Shown here one piece after another: positions 23,126 through 33,821 of a stretch of 64,000 nt of DNA. The notes under the pieces are model-generated. The model worked only from the letters and a program-made list of their open reading frames with translations, made no database searches and was not told the DNA's origin. Source of the stretch: Gonocerus acuteangulatus (taxonomy: Eukaryota > Arthropoda > Insecta > Hemiptera > Coreidae). Made by a program: the position numbers and the translations under genes. The DNA lies in assembly GCA_946811695.1 (NCBI GenBank), contig OX328123.1:32243873-32307872 (forward strand), in the 5' to 3' direction. Numbering within the stretch: position 1 is the first letter of the stretch; each line of letters starts with the position of its first letter.

Positions 23126-23978
23126 CAGGGTGTTCAAAACTCGATTGACACCCCCCCTTTTTTCCACAATTTTTGATATTTAAAAGCGAAACTTGGTGGG
23201 TCTTAACGTGGTCGAATGTACATTCATTGGACCCAATGCACGACCCCTCAACTTTTATTATTTAGGAAATTCCTCGCTGCACCCGGGATGTCGGCACTAA
23301 TGGCCTAGATGTCAAGACGCCGTAAAAAATAAATAAATCGTCCAACACAAAAATAATTGCTACGAAATTCTAATCATTAGGTGAGTTCTATTGCTTTAAA
23401 TTTATTATTTTAATGCCTTTATAAATTAATTGAATTTGATTTTTAGGTGGAGCAAAAAGTTTAGAAAACGTTTATTAAGTTTTACGGAAGCGTAGACCAC
23501 GTTGATCATAAACTTTTCTGAAAACTTCAAAAACAAAAGTGTGTTTTGCCCCATTCCTATTTACGTTTTAGGCATTTAAAGGTACTTTTTGGAAAGAAAA
23601 TTTAATCCTCTGCAACGTTTATACCAATTACTTTTTCCATTACGGACATACTTTCTGCGTTATTGGCAGAAAAGTGACAAAAAACAAGGGTTTTAACGGT
23701 TTTTGGTAATTTGTTACTCATTGGTGCGCTTTAGCGAAAAAATGACCGATATAAAATCGACCTAAAATTCAATTCTCTACAATAATCCGTCATAAAAATA
23801 ACCCCCTTCCATTGAAGATTCCAGAGTTAGGGTTGCTGGAGAAGAACTGGAGAAAGTTGAGGGGTCGTGCATTGGGTCCAATGAATGTACATTCGACCAC
23901 GTTAATACCCACCAAGTTTCGCTTTTAAATATCAAAAATTGTGGAAAAAAAGGGGGTGTCAATCGAGTTTTGAACACC

Positions 23979-23981
<3 letters not shown>
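23126..23981. mobile_element. Inverted-repeat DNA element 'CAGGGTGTTCAAAACTCG', 856 bp
   Basis: The first ~135 bp (to 23260) and last ~135 bp (from 23850) are inverted copies of each other. Both ends abut TA tracts, consistent with insertion at TA. A 5'-truncated SINE-A sits just inside the left arm (23265-23338). The right arm contains an open frame on the minus strand that is the same in kind as one at 33536-33727; it is repeat-borne and has no known domain. No transposase is recognised. Probably a non-autonomous Tc1/mariner-group element (inference). Confidence 0.75.
23265..23338 (+). repeat. SINE-A body fragment
   Basis: 'aaattcctcgctgcacccgg', 'gatgtcggcactaatggcc' and 'gacgccgtaaaaaataaata'. 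The tRNA head is missing. Confidence 0.8.

Positions 23982-23982
<1 letters not shown>

Positions 23983-24039
<57 letters not shown>
23983..24039. repeat. (TA)n tract between two CAGGGTGT elements
   Basis: About 56 nt of pure TA separating the right end of one inverted-repeat element from the left end of the next. Confidence 0.97.
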
Positions 24040-24042
<3 letters not shown>

Positions 24043-25319
24043 GGTGTCCCGTAAATGTCTAGTCATATTGTGAGGGGTGATAGAGGACCCTTGGGGGAAC
24101 AAAAAATGTTCTATAACGATTTCCCGAATTCTCACCTATAAGGGAGAAATCGTCGTTTTATTGTTTTATCGAGACAAACGTGGGTTTTAGAAAAATAAAC
24201 CTTGTAGCTCCGTCCCAGGTGGTTCTACTAGAAAGGAAGTGAAACCAATCGAAAGCTGAGTAAATTTACTATAAGACTAGTTGGGAGTAAACGTAAAAAT
24301 GATTGAATGTAAGTATGTATATCTTACCAAAAGAAAGATATTGTAAATTCTAAAACAGTAAATAAATAAAATACACATTTATTTTGAATTTATTAATCCA
24401 GGTACCTAATACTGGGTCCAGGAGGCGGCCATTAAGGAACCCCAACCATACATTAACCTCAAAATTATTATTTTTACCTAGCATTTGAAAACATTTTTAC
24501 AGGACTATGTACATCTTATTTATGAGGGATAGAATTTTTAATTACCACAACAAAAACGTATGGGCTCACGAGAATCCCTGTGAGTTTCATAAGCGTAGCA
24601 ATCAGTATCAATTCAAGGTAAAGCATTTGTTTTCTAAATATAAATACCTGTAAAAGTGTGCGTGATCTAGGTAAAAATAATAATTTTTAAGGTTAATGTA
24701 TAGTTGGGGTTCCTTAATGGCCGCCTCCTGGACCCAGTATTAGGTACCTGAATTAATAAAATCAAAATAAATTTGTATGTTATTTACTGTTTCAGGCATT
24801 TTTTTTATGTTCGTGGAAGTAATTTTCTTTTCACAGATCCATGTTTTTTTTAAAACTTTTGTTTTAAAACCGTTCAAATACTTCAATACAGGGTTGTGAT
24901 ACATGAATGGAAAGATAGTTAAATGGGGAAGTTTTTCTGAAACCCGGAAATCTCTAATTCTGCCCATTGAGGAGTAACGCTGGAAAGAAATATCAAGAAA
25001 ATGTCAGGAAATTTAGAATTTCTTTCTTTCGGTAAGATATACATACTTACATTCAATCATTTTTACGTTTACTCCCAACTAGTCTTATAGTAAATTTACT
25101 CAGCTTTCGATTGGTTTCACTCCCTTTCTAGTAGAACTACCTGGGACGGAGCTACAACGATTATTTTTCTAAAAACCACGTTTGTCTTGAAAAAACAATA
25201 AAACGAGGTTTTCTCCATTATGGTTGAGAATTCGGGAAATCGTTATAGAACATTTTTTGTTCCCCCAAGGGTCCTCTATCACCCCTCACAATATGACTAG
25301 ACATTTACAGGACACCCTA
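24040..25319. mobile_element. Long-arm inverted-repeat element 'CAGGGTGTCCCGTAAATG'
   Basis: The left arm (24040-24480) pairs with the right side (25319 back to about 24655): outer blocks share 'tgtctagtcatattgtgagg', 'gatagaggacccttggggga' and 'attgaatgtaagtatgta', inner blocks share 'actgggtccaggaggcggcc' and 'attaaggaaccccaac'. A ~220-bp segment (24795-25015) breaks the right arm only. Ends lie in TA tracts. No transposase frame. It would fold into a hairpin of over 400 bp per arm. Confidence 0.8.
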
Positions 25320-25862
25320 TATATATATATATATATTTTAACGGGGGTCATTTTCGGAGTCTAAATAATTTTTCTAAAATAATTTTTATTTTTAAGGTTT
25401 TGAAATAAACATTATTAAACATTTTTTTTTTAAATAGTAAAATATAATATATTTAATATTTTATATCTAATTGATACTATCAATTACGATGGAATTTCTA
25501 TTTTTATTTCCTAATAATAAAAATTAAAGGTTAAGTGAAACTCATTTGAAATAAAAATAGTTATTTTCGGTCTCTGGTTATTACCATGAAATCAGAATTC
25601 CGGGAGGGGCTGCAGCCCCTCAGCCCCCCCTTATATATGCCCATGTAAACAAATGTTTAATTACATACACAGTCCTTTCATAATCTACGAAAATCATGGG
25701 AATTACAACTCACCTTAAAATATTCGTTACTCACTTCAAAGTGTTCTCAGGGCGATTTCGGCTTAAATATATAGGAAAAGGTCGTATTTGTCGAACCAAT
25801 TATGACCTTAATGAAAAAACTTGCTGAAGGTCACGTGATTTTCTGGGCTATGCGTCCGAACT
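25320..25862. other. No gene seen; MITE end remnant
   Basis: Short TA tract, then AT-rich DNA. 25602-25650 ('gaggggctgcagcccctcag', 'tatatatgcccatg') resembles the ends of the C-rich MITE at 52442-52694. Confidence 0.5.
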
Positions 25863-26649
25863 CGTGGCGTAATATTATGCTTGCACAGCCACGTTTTCTC
25901 AGAAACGGCTGGAGCGACAAATTCGTGATTGGTGTCATTCTAGAGCAACAAATTAGCAACAAATTCTGGTACCAATCTGAATTTCGTCAGACAATTAGAT
26001 CAAAAGTTACGGGGGTGGCTGTGCTGGCGTAATATTACGGTAGCACAGCCACGTTTTCTCGGAAACGGCTGGAGCGACAAATTCGTGATTGGTGTCATTC
26101 TAGAGCAACAAATTAGCAACAAATTCTCGTACCAATCTGAATTTCGTCAGACAATTAGATCAAAAGTTACGGGGGTGGCTGTGCTGGCGTAATATTACGG
26201 TAGCACAGCCACGTTTTCTCGGAAACGGCTGGAGCGACAAATTCGTGATTGGTGTCATTCTAGAGCAACAAATTAGCAACAAATTCTCGTACCAATCTGA
26301 ATTTCGTCAGACAATTAGATCAAAAGTTACGGGGGTGGCTGTGCTGGCGTAATATTACGCTAGCACAGCCACGTTTTCTCGGAAACGGCTGGAGCGACAA
26401 ATTCGTGATTGGTGTCATTCTAGAGCAACAAATTAGCAACAAATTCTCGTACCAATCTGAATTTCGTCAGACAATTAGATCAAAAGTTACAGGGGTGGCT
26501 GTGCTGGCGTAATATTACGCTAGCACAGCCACGTTTTCTCGGAAACGGCTGGTGCGACAAATTTGAAAATAGTGTAACAAATTAGCAACAAATTACTGAG
26601 TATGTTAGAAGTTGGGGTTGCAATGTTGCTGTTCCAGCGTAATAGAGCT
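25863..26649 (-). repeat. Right 160-bp tandem array of the foldback element
   Basis: Palindromic junctions centred at 25873, 26033, 26193, 26353 and 26513 (exact 160-bp period), then the 130-bp terminal unit to 26643. Same unit as 18015-19598 but inverted, with about half as many copies. Confidence 0.95.
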
Positions 26650-26658
26650 CAGTTCCTC
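26650..26658. other. 9-bp target site duplication (right) of foldback element
   Basis: 'cagttcctc', identical to 18006-18014. Confidence 0.7.
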
Positions 26659-28055
26659 GACCGACTCCTCAACCATCATCTAACGAAGTAACCACGGACA
26701 CTAGAGGTTACGAATCATAAAGGTAGCGTCAGGAAGGCTGAATTTAACCTTGGAAGAGTTGATATTTTAAAAAGCTACACGTGTTAAAGCCGTTCAAAAA
26801 AATCCTAACAGCCTTATAAACTGATTTTTCAATTATAAGATAAAATACAATTATGTAATAAAATCCGCAAATGTGATATCAAAACGTACCAATTTTCAGA
26901 GGACTCACGGGAAAGAGTTATAACCTTGCAGTTGATCTCCTAATCGATAATTAACCCCAATTCTATGTTAACGTGAGAGCGAGTGTGAGCAATAAGAGTT
27001 ATTTGAATTTTATTTTTCATGAAAACATGTTGAGAATATTTATTGTTTTTCTCTCCATGTTTACACATTTTACGTGAGAGGTCTGTTTTTGTTTAGGATG
27101 CCTTTGCATGTAACATTATGCCCGGCCTCGAGAATCACATGCCTGCAGAGAAACAATGAACGGTGTCATGTCTAAGAGAAATGTGTATATTTATTGCATT
27201 GTAAAAATAGTTTTTAGGCTTGTAAATAAACTATGGCGCATGCAATCCAATACAATGCAGTGATGCAAAAGAATTGGTAAACATTGGCGGTTTTGTGAAA
27301 TAGGCCACCGTTTTCCTGGTAGCGAGCAGTAAAAGCTTTACAAAGAACAGGCTTAGAACGAATTGGTATAGAATTAATCCTGATCTAAAATAGAATCGCA
27401 CCACATGGTTTTTCCTTGACTCATCTGGCCATATAACGTTCTTCGTAAACAAAACTTGAAAAACATCCTTAAACTACTCCTAAGTCTGGAAATTTTGATT
27501 TATCCTTGTGTTTCCCCCCCCCCCTAGCATAATAGTAACATAGCTAAAAACTACATTCCATAATTAAAGAATAAAGCGTAAGAGTTATAATAAAATCAAT
27601 AAAGGCATTTGATTCTTTAAATAAACTCCCAATCAGATTAGCCAGGCAAAACAAATAAAGTAATATTATAACTACTGGACCTACGACTGTTAGTTAAAAT
27701 TACTAACAATTACATCTACTTGACATCTAACTATCTGAACTGACACATACTACTACTAAAAATGACACCTGCTTTTGATACAACTATTTTAACTGATAAC
27801 TAATACCACCTACATTTTGGCATGTTATAATACAATAAGTACAAATGTTATAATATATTAAATAGTGATATTATAATGTAATAATAATGTAGTTATTCTT
27901 CAACATCAGCATTGTCTCCTCATTTTTTGTCTACACTGCTTTTTTAAAAGCTTTATGTATTGTACGTAGTGAGATTATTTAATGTTACTTTGCATTTGTT
28001 TGAAAAGTAACATAAAAGAACATATTAATTTTATCTATATCTATACCTATAAATA
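26659..28055. other. No gene seen
   Basis: AT-rich DNA with many 'aactactaac'-like words at 27660-27830. The 73-codon minus frame at 27231-27452 has no recognisable domain. A C9 run lies at about 27516. Confidence 0.5.
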
Positions 28056-28440
28056 TATAAAACATTACGTTTTTATCTGTTTGTTCCTTATACTATTCCC
28101 CACCGTTTGACCGATTTTGACCAAAATTGGCAAACAGGTAGGTCTTGATCCGGGAAGTCTCCTACGCTAGGTCGAAAACTTGTACCAGCTGTCTGTCTGT
28201 ATTTTTGTTCCTTATACAAATCCACACAGTTTGACCGAATTTGACCAAACTCGAAACACAGGTAGGTCTTGATACGGGGAGTGCCATAGGCTAGGTCGAA
28301 AACGTCTACCACCCGTATGCCTTTATTTGTTCCTCATACAAATCCACATTGTTTGACCGATTTTGACAAAACTCGTCACAGAGGTAGGTCTTGATACGTA
28401 CAGTGTCATAGGCTAGGTTGAGAATGCCCTGAATAATACA
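28056..28440 (+). repeat. Second 'CCGATTTTGA' tandem array (three units)
   Basis: Units with 'tttgttccttatac', 'tttgaccgattttgaccaaa', 'aggtaggtcttgatacgg' and 'taggctaggtcgaaaacgtc' spaced 110-130 bp. Same family as 1-914. Confidence 0.75.
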
Positions 28441-28660
28441 GAGAATTGAGTAATTTACGCTTAGTGTTGAGTACGGTCAGTTTCCTGTTCATTCTGGTGC
28501 CTAAAATCCCTTTTATTCGAAGTGTCAGTATAGTAGATGTAAGAATTTTTCACGATATATCGAAATAAAATATTAGATGGTTCTATTGTAAGCTTTCCAA
28601 ATGATGCAAGGGATAAGAACAAAAACGCGCTAAAATCCTGTGGGCTTGAGATCGTCGACG
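28441..28660 (+). repeat. HINE-like 3' region, diverged
   Basis: 'gtcagtttcctgttca', 'aagctttccaaatgatgcaa', 'gggataagaac' and 'acgcgctaaaatcc' match the 3' part of the family near 36923-37010 (minus) and 4630-4660. It directly follows the array above, so the two repeat types may be parts of one larger element. Confidence 0.5.
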
Positions 28661-29814
28661 TTTCTCTTATCCCTTCCAGGTTGTGACAGCGACATCGGTC
28701 AGTTTTTTTCATACAGAGATTGGGTATTTTAATGGAACTGAAAAATTATGTGCTGAGACATTTCTCTTGTGCAGGGTCGATTTTTAGAGAACGGGTTAGA
28801 CGGAACGGCGCCGTGTGAAAGTTAGCACAATTTATGGTTAAGTCTAATGGAGAAGGGACTTTCTCCTGAAGTTTCCGTACTCCACCAAGGCAATAAGCCG
28901 CTAATAGATGGTGATGAGGCTGTAACCTGCTCGCCTTTCCAACAACCTGGGAGATGGACTTTCGGTACGTGACGTTGCATCTTGCGGTGCAACATCTTAC
29001 AAATCACAGTGAGCTGGTATCAATATTTCATTACTCCGTTCACCATTATCATTGTGCAGCCGAGGGGTTGTCTTGTGCTTGAAGCAGTTCTGCAGATATT
29101 AACGATAACAGACCTTCCGTATCAGCAGTATGACTCAACAACAACTGGTGTGTTTTTTTACGGCAATCGAGTCTACTAACTATTGGGTCATGCATGCCTC
29201 ATGGTCGGGAGCATGGAAGGCAAAGACAACCCTCGACAACCTTAGTGGCCCGCATTATGTGACTGGCAGCCAGGTCTATGATATATGTGCTTGCTGGTGC
29301 CGGGCAACCAAACCTTAATTTCAACTGGTGTGTTACCAGCAAACGTTTTGCACAGTGGTTCTGCGATTCAAAAGTTCTATCATCAGGTATTTCGATGAAA
29401 TACTAACCACCGTAATACTGGGAGCTCAGTGGTTGGTTGATTTGAGCAACAAGTAAACACGCAACCATTGCCTGATTCTATTATGTAGCCTAAGGTTGTG
29501 TGTTGGATTCCCACTAGGAGAATCGAAAAAAGAAAATTCTATCATGAAGAGAAAAGGGTGCTAACTTTAAAGTGGCGTTTAAATCCGACCTAAAAATTTA
29601 TGTATAAGTGGTTGTTAAAATTTAAATAACTGAATTTTATGTCTAACTTGGTTCGTTTATTGCCATGTTTTATGAATTTAGTAAGTATATTTTTTGTTAT
29701 TACTTTTTCTTTTATTTATATGAATTTTAATACTATTTATATATTCTTTGCTTTATTCTATTTACTCTACAACATATCCTAGATACAAGATATTCCTTTT
29801 TCATATATTTTAAC

Positions 29815-29816
<2 letters not shown>
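28661..29816. other. No gene seen
   Basis: Moderately AT-rich DNA. Four 60-65 codon frames (28822-29318) overlap on both strands and show no domain. Confidence 0.45.

Positions 29817-29866
<50 letters not shown>
29817..29866. repeat. (TA)n microsatellite
   Basis: 50 nt of TA directly beside the CAGGGTGT end at 29869. Confidence 0.97.
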
Positions 29867-29868
<2 letters not shown>

Positions 29869-30558
29869 CAGGGTGTATCGCAAGTTGATGACAATACTTC
29901 AGGTGGTAAAACTAGACAAAAAATGTAGTTCAACACCACCAACCAGATTTCTATTTCAATCTATTGCAGGCATATGCCGTTCTAAAGGTTCATTTGAAAA
30001 AACTGTGTTTTTTTTTTAGTAAAACTCAAATTTTCTCTGCTTGTACAAATTCTTTTTCAAGGATTTATTAAATTTTTGAAATCAGCATTATATTTGCATT
30101 GAGGCTAATGCACATTCAATGCTCACAATTATCTCATTCAAACCGTACTATCAATTCAAAAATTATTAAAAGCTTCTGGTTAGCGAAAAATCTGATTGAA
30201 CTCTACAACTTTTGTGAGGTCCGCAGAATTATTTTTGGAAGAGTAGTGATTTTTCGAAAAATTGTTGCTAACCAGAAGCTTTTATTAATTTCTAATTTTT
30301 TAATTGATATTGCGGCTTGAATGAGATAATTGTTAACATTGAATGTGTATTAGCCTTAAAGCAAATTTAATGTTGATTTAAAAAATGTAATGTTGCACAC
30401 ATATACATAGGCATCCATGACCCAAGTGGTTGAACTGCAACATGGGCTTTTCTAAAGAACCTTTAGAATGCCATATTTTTGGATCGTGAAATGTTGAAAC
30501 AAATTTTTAGTCTAGTTTCACCCCCTGAAGGATTGTCATTAACTTGCGATACACCCCG
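29869..30558. mobile_element. Inverted-repeat DNA element 'CAGGGTGTATCGCAAGTTGA', 690 bp
   Basis: Left end 'cagggtgtatcgcaagttga' and right end 'cttgcgatacaccccg' are inverted. The next blocks ('gacaatacttcagg' / 'gaaggattgtcatta', 'aaaggttcatttg' / 'agaacctttagaat') pair too. An inner inverted repeat at 30100-30350 ('cacaattatctcattcaa' / 'gaatgagataattg') would make a nested hairpin. TA on both sides. No transposase. Relatives: 35239-35735 and 22605-22995. Confidence 0.8.
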
Positions 30559-31419
30559 TATGTATATAAACACTTAAAGGAACTTATAGGAAGGCCTCAC
30601 CAGTTCAATTATCTTAATCTCTTTTTCATTCACAATTATTATCACCTAGGTATGGTTAATACGGTCTTGGAGATGGAGAATAATGGAGCAAATTATAATA
30701 AAATAAATTAAAGAAAAATTGGGAGCAAGCGATTGTTAAAAGCAATAAACGCGTCCCATATTCCTTTTAAGAAATCTGGGATGGCGTTAATGGCTAGGAA
30801 GTAATAGCGTACATTCAATTATATTTCTAGAAGCTTTCCATTTTTCCTAAATACCGAATTAAACACGGTTCAGCATTAGCCACGCGTAAGTGGAAAGTGG
30901 ATTTGGTACCGTTAGCTTTAACGGGAGAAATGTCACATATTCCATATTTATTGGATTTTATCTATGGCTTTGGGATTATGTCTTGATGGCGTGGCGAATT
31001 CCTGTGTTGTTGAATGAGTGCTTGGTTTAGTCCGTTCAGTGCAGCCTGAGGAAGAGACAGGGGGGTCCTTCAACTGAAATTAGCGAAGGATTTGCTGTTT
31101 ACGCGAGCCGTTTTTTGAATAGGTTTAAATCTCATTTTTCATGAGCCATTTTTTCGAAAGATATATTTGGGTTTGTATTCGTAAATTGTTTTTGAGGAAC
31201 GATTGTATAGCAATTGAATAAGGGGATTTATAAATTGCATATAAAAGAAATGCCATTTCAACAATTGATAGTAGTATCATGGCACAAACATGTTAATATA
31301 ATCAATTCACTTTCAATATATTTGCAATACCAATGCGTTACGATGGATCGGAACGTTGAGTTACATCCCCTGCATTCAGAAGATAGAAGAGCACATTTTG
31401 GGTTCTTCCTAAGTTTATA
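30559..31419. other. No gene seen
   Basis: AT-rich DNA. The 132-codon frame that begins at 31214 runs into the transposon at 31420 and is not supported as a gene. Confidence 0.5.
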
Positions 31420-32273
31420 CAGGGTGTCTGGTGGCAAATTTATATTTTTAAATACGATTATTTCAAAAAGTAATAAACGGTGCGGAGGGAGGGTGGCGCC
31501 GTTGGAATTATCGATTGTGCAGATTTGTCAGTCACGATGTCGCAGTGGTCGAGTGAGCTTCGCGCATTCGCTGTGGAGACATTTTTTAAGAGTAATGATT
31601 CTTACGTACTAATTGCTCGTCGACAATTTTCTTCAAAGTTCGGTATTGGGCGAATACGGGATGGACCGAGTGTAAATTTAATTTGTTCGTGGGTGCAGAA
31701 ATTCCGCGCAAGTGCTTCGGCTATGAATGTCCCACGGCTAGGGCCCAGTCCATCTTCAAGGACTCCCGAAAACATTGAACTGGTTGAAAGCAGTTTACCT
31801 GAAAAACCGCGACTTTCAATACGGAAAAGAGCACCCTCATTGCGACTTCCAAGAGCGATTATTCATAAAATTTTAAAAATGGATCTGAAAATTTCCCCCT
31901 AAAAAGTGATCAGTCGCTTTGGGGACATCCCATGGCCACCGAGGTCGCCCGATGTAACTTCCCATGGATCTGAGGGGCTACCTCAGGGAGAAGGTATATA
32001 ATGACAACCCCCAATCTCTTGTGGCTTTTAAGGAAAATATTCGTCCAGAAATCAGCTCAATTGAACCAAGTTTACTGCAGCGTGTGGCACAGAACACAAG
32101 GCTCCGTTTTGAACAATGTGTTCAACCCGACGGAAGGCATCTGGATGGCATACTCTTTAAAAAATTAAATCCGCATTTCCATTCTATCCTTCAATGCTCT
32201 TAATAAAACTTTGTGTCAATTATTACGTTTTTTATTTAAGTTTGAAAATATAAATCTGCTACCAGACACCCTG
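31420..32273 (+). mobile_element. Tc1/mariner-class transposon with DUF4817-type transposase, internally deleted
   Basis: Terminal inverted repeats start 'cagggtgtctggt' and end 'accagacaccctg', then 'aaatttatattttta' / 'gaaaatataaatct'. TA flanks both ends. At 854 bp it is much shorter than an intact element because the catalytic centre is missing. Confidence 0.85.
31537..32203 (+). pseudogene. Broken transposase (N-terminal HTH and C-terminal tail only)
   Basis: 31537-31902 encodes about 120 residues starting 'MSQWSSELRAFAVE'. This is the helix-turn-helix DNA-binding region annotated as DUF4817 in many arthropod TE proteins, with 'RTPENIE' and a further HTH-like stretch. A stop at 31900 is followed by 'SRFGDIPWPPRSPD', the strand that precedes the last catalytic acid in DDE/D enzymes of this class. 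A frameshift near 31960 then leads to 'LRGYLREKVY' ... 'NPQSL' ... 'GRHLDGI', the usual C-terminus. The DDE core between the two parts has been deleted. Not functional. Confidence 0.8.
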
Positions 32274-32324
32274 TATATTGCTAACTGTGCTCAAGATTTC
32301 TCCAAGCTAGTAACCCTAGAGTAA
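32274..32324. other. Short spacer
   Basis: No feature seen. Confidence 0.5.
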
Positions 32325-32441
32325 GGGTGCGTTTACATTTACATATGTAGTTGTTGCAGGATATTTATGTCAGGCAGAAATTTTGACTAGTGTAAACTGC
32401 AAACAATTTATGTCTTAGATACATATTTCTATCGCCAGCAA
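32325..32441. mobile_element. PIF/Harbinger-like MITE, partial copy
   Basis: Begins after 'taa' with 'gggtgcgtttacat', as the intact copy at 32445 does, but has lost the matching right end. Confidence 0.5.
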
Positions 32442-32444
32442 TAA

Positions 32445-32572
32445 GGGTGCGTTTACATCTGACACTTCTCGCAGGAAATATATCTCAGGTATCGAATATA
32501 ATAATTATGATAATTCTCTATCCGACCCCTGAAATAAATATACTGGAATAACAATCAGATGTAAACGCACCC
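32445..32572. mobile_element. PIF/Harbinger-like MITE, 128 bp
   Basis: Inverted ends 'gggtgcgtttacatctga' and 'cagatgtaaacgcaccc', flanked by TAA on both sides (32442-32444, 32573-32575). A 3-bp TAA/TTA duplication is the mark of PIF/Harbinger. No coding capacity. Confidence 0.75.
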
Positions 32573-32613
32573 TAAAGGCTTAACGTTTGTACCACCATTA
32601 AATAATATTCCGT

Positions 32614-32622
32614 ATTTTTTTT

Positions 32623-32661
<39 letters not shown>

Positions 32662-32791
32662 GGCGCATCGACAAATGTTGGCCATTAGCGCCGACATCCA
32701 GGGTGTAGCCAGGAATTTTCTGAGCGAGCCCTGAATTGAGAAAACCCCTGCCGCACCGGCGCGCCGGTGGGGATCGAACCCGCCATCTCCC
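32614..32791 (-). repeat. SINE-A, minus strand, head partly lost
   Basis: A poly-T of about 45 nt is followed by 'ggccattagcgccgacatcc', 'gagaaaacccctgccg' and box B complement 'ggatcgaaccc'. It stops at 'catctccc', so the box A part is missing. Confidence 0.85.
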
Positions 32792-33324
32792 AAATTTACA
32801 TTTGTTTTCAAAATAAAATGAAATTGACACAAAAAGTTAAATAAATATTAATAAACAAAGTAGGAGTAGGTGAAGGTAGTAATTGTCAGAGTTCGGTCGT
32901 TGATACTACCTAACCGTGACTCTGTAACTTCTCAAAAATTCATATGCTTATAAAAACCTATTTAGTAACCAATATATGAGTTCACTTGGGCAATGTTGTT
33001 GCATAGTAAAATCCGACATGGATTGAAGATTTTGGGAAGGCTGTAGGAGATACAAGAACTGAAACTAACAAAGCAGGACTATGAAATATCTACTGTATTA
33101 GTCACCATCTTGGAAGGCTGATAGGGCGATGGGAGAGGTTTGGAGGGGAGAATATGTTGGGGTTTGGAGTCCTATCTCTTAGCATGCAGCATTTCATAAA
33201 TAATAATTTAAAATAATTGAAATTATGCTGCCTCTTTGGGATTTACCCGATTTGACAATGCGGGAATCTTTAATCAAAGAGTGATTAAGTCAATTCCCCC
33301 TAATTATACGCTGATAAAATGATA

Positions 33325-33325
<1 letters not shown>
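32792..33325. other. No gene seen
   Basis: AT-rich DNA without repeats I recognise, apart from a stray 'gtcagagttcggtcgttgat' at 32886 that resembles the PLE terminal repeat edge. Confidence 0.5.
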
Positions 33326-33327
<2 letters not shown>

Positions 33328-33360
<33 letters not shown>

Positions 33361-33364
33361 ATTC

Positions 33365-33448
<84 letters not shown>

Positions 33449-33460
33449 ATTCATATATAC

Positions 33461-33530
<70 letters not shown>
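33328..33530. repeat. (TA)n microsatellite, about 200 nt
   Basis: TA tract with interruptions of the type 'taaacattca' and 'tacata', itself arranged as two similar halves. Long Tyr-Ile frames across it are artefacts. Confidence 0.95.
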
Positions 33531-33531
<1 letters not shown>

Positions 33532-33740
33532 CAGGGTGTACAGACTTCGATGCACGCCGCTTTTTTTCATAGAATTTCGAAGCGAAACCCTCAGGGTGCT
33601 AACTGCTTCAAATAAAGTTTCTTTTCGGGTTGTAGTCTGCTATCTAACCCTCTCCAGTACACCTCCAGCTACCTTAACCTTTGAATATCCAATAGGATTC
33701 CATGCTTTTTATGACGGATTCTTTTAGAAAATCAATAATC
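33532..33740 (+). repeat. Half of a CAGGGTGT inverted-repeat element
   Basis: Starts 'cagggtgtacagacttcgat' right after the TA tract and follows the arm of the 23126-23981 element ('gaagcgaaac', 'ctccag', 'ccagctaccttaacct', 'tttatgacggattctt'). Its short frame is the diverged partner of the one at 23777-23977 (minus). The opposite end is not present. Confidence 0.6.
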
Positions 33741-33785
33741 TCAATTCATGAAAAATTAATTAAATATGTAATTGCATATAGTGTT

Positions 33786-33821
<36 letters not shown>

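Larger units (their letters stand above)
18015..26649. mobile_element. Foldback-type (Mutator/FB-like) composite element
   Basis: Two inverted arrays of one 160-bp unit form the ends. The outer ~130 bp (18015-18150 and the complement of 26513-26649) are nearly identical, starting 'agcYctattacgctggaaca'. A 9-bp direct repeat flanks them. Long inverted ends made of tandem units plus 9-bp target duplications are known features of Drosophila FB elements, which belong with Mutator-class transposons. No transposase survives. The 6.3-kb core (19600-25862) is a heap of nested TEs: SINE-A, a HINE-like copy, a LINE 3' fragment and two CAGGGTGT inverted-repeat elements. The structure is seen directly; the class is inferred. 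Confidence 0.7.

Noticed and set aside
31214..31612. 132-codon open frame as a gene
   Set aside because: Crosses the left end of the DUF4817 transposon in the wrong phase. The transposase frame there is the real one.
33319..33615. Tyr-Ile repeat proteins across TA tracts (also at 1828, 2875, 4127, 43455, 43484, 55395, 56142)
   Set aside because: Products of (TA)n read as codons, not genes.
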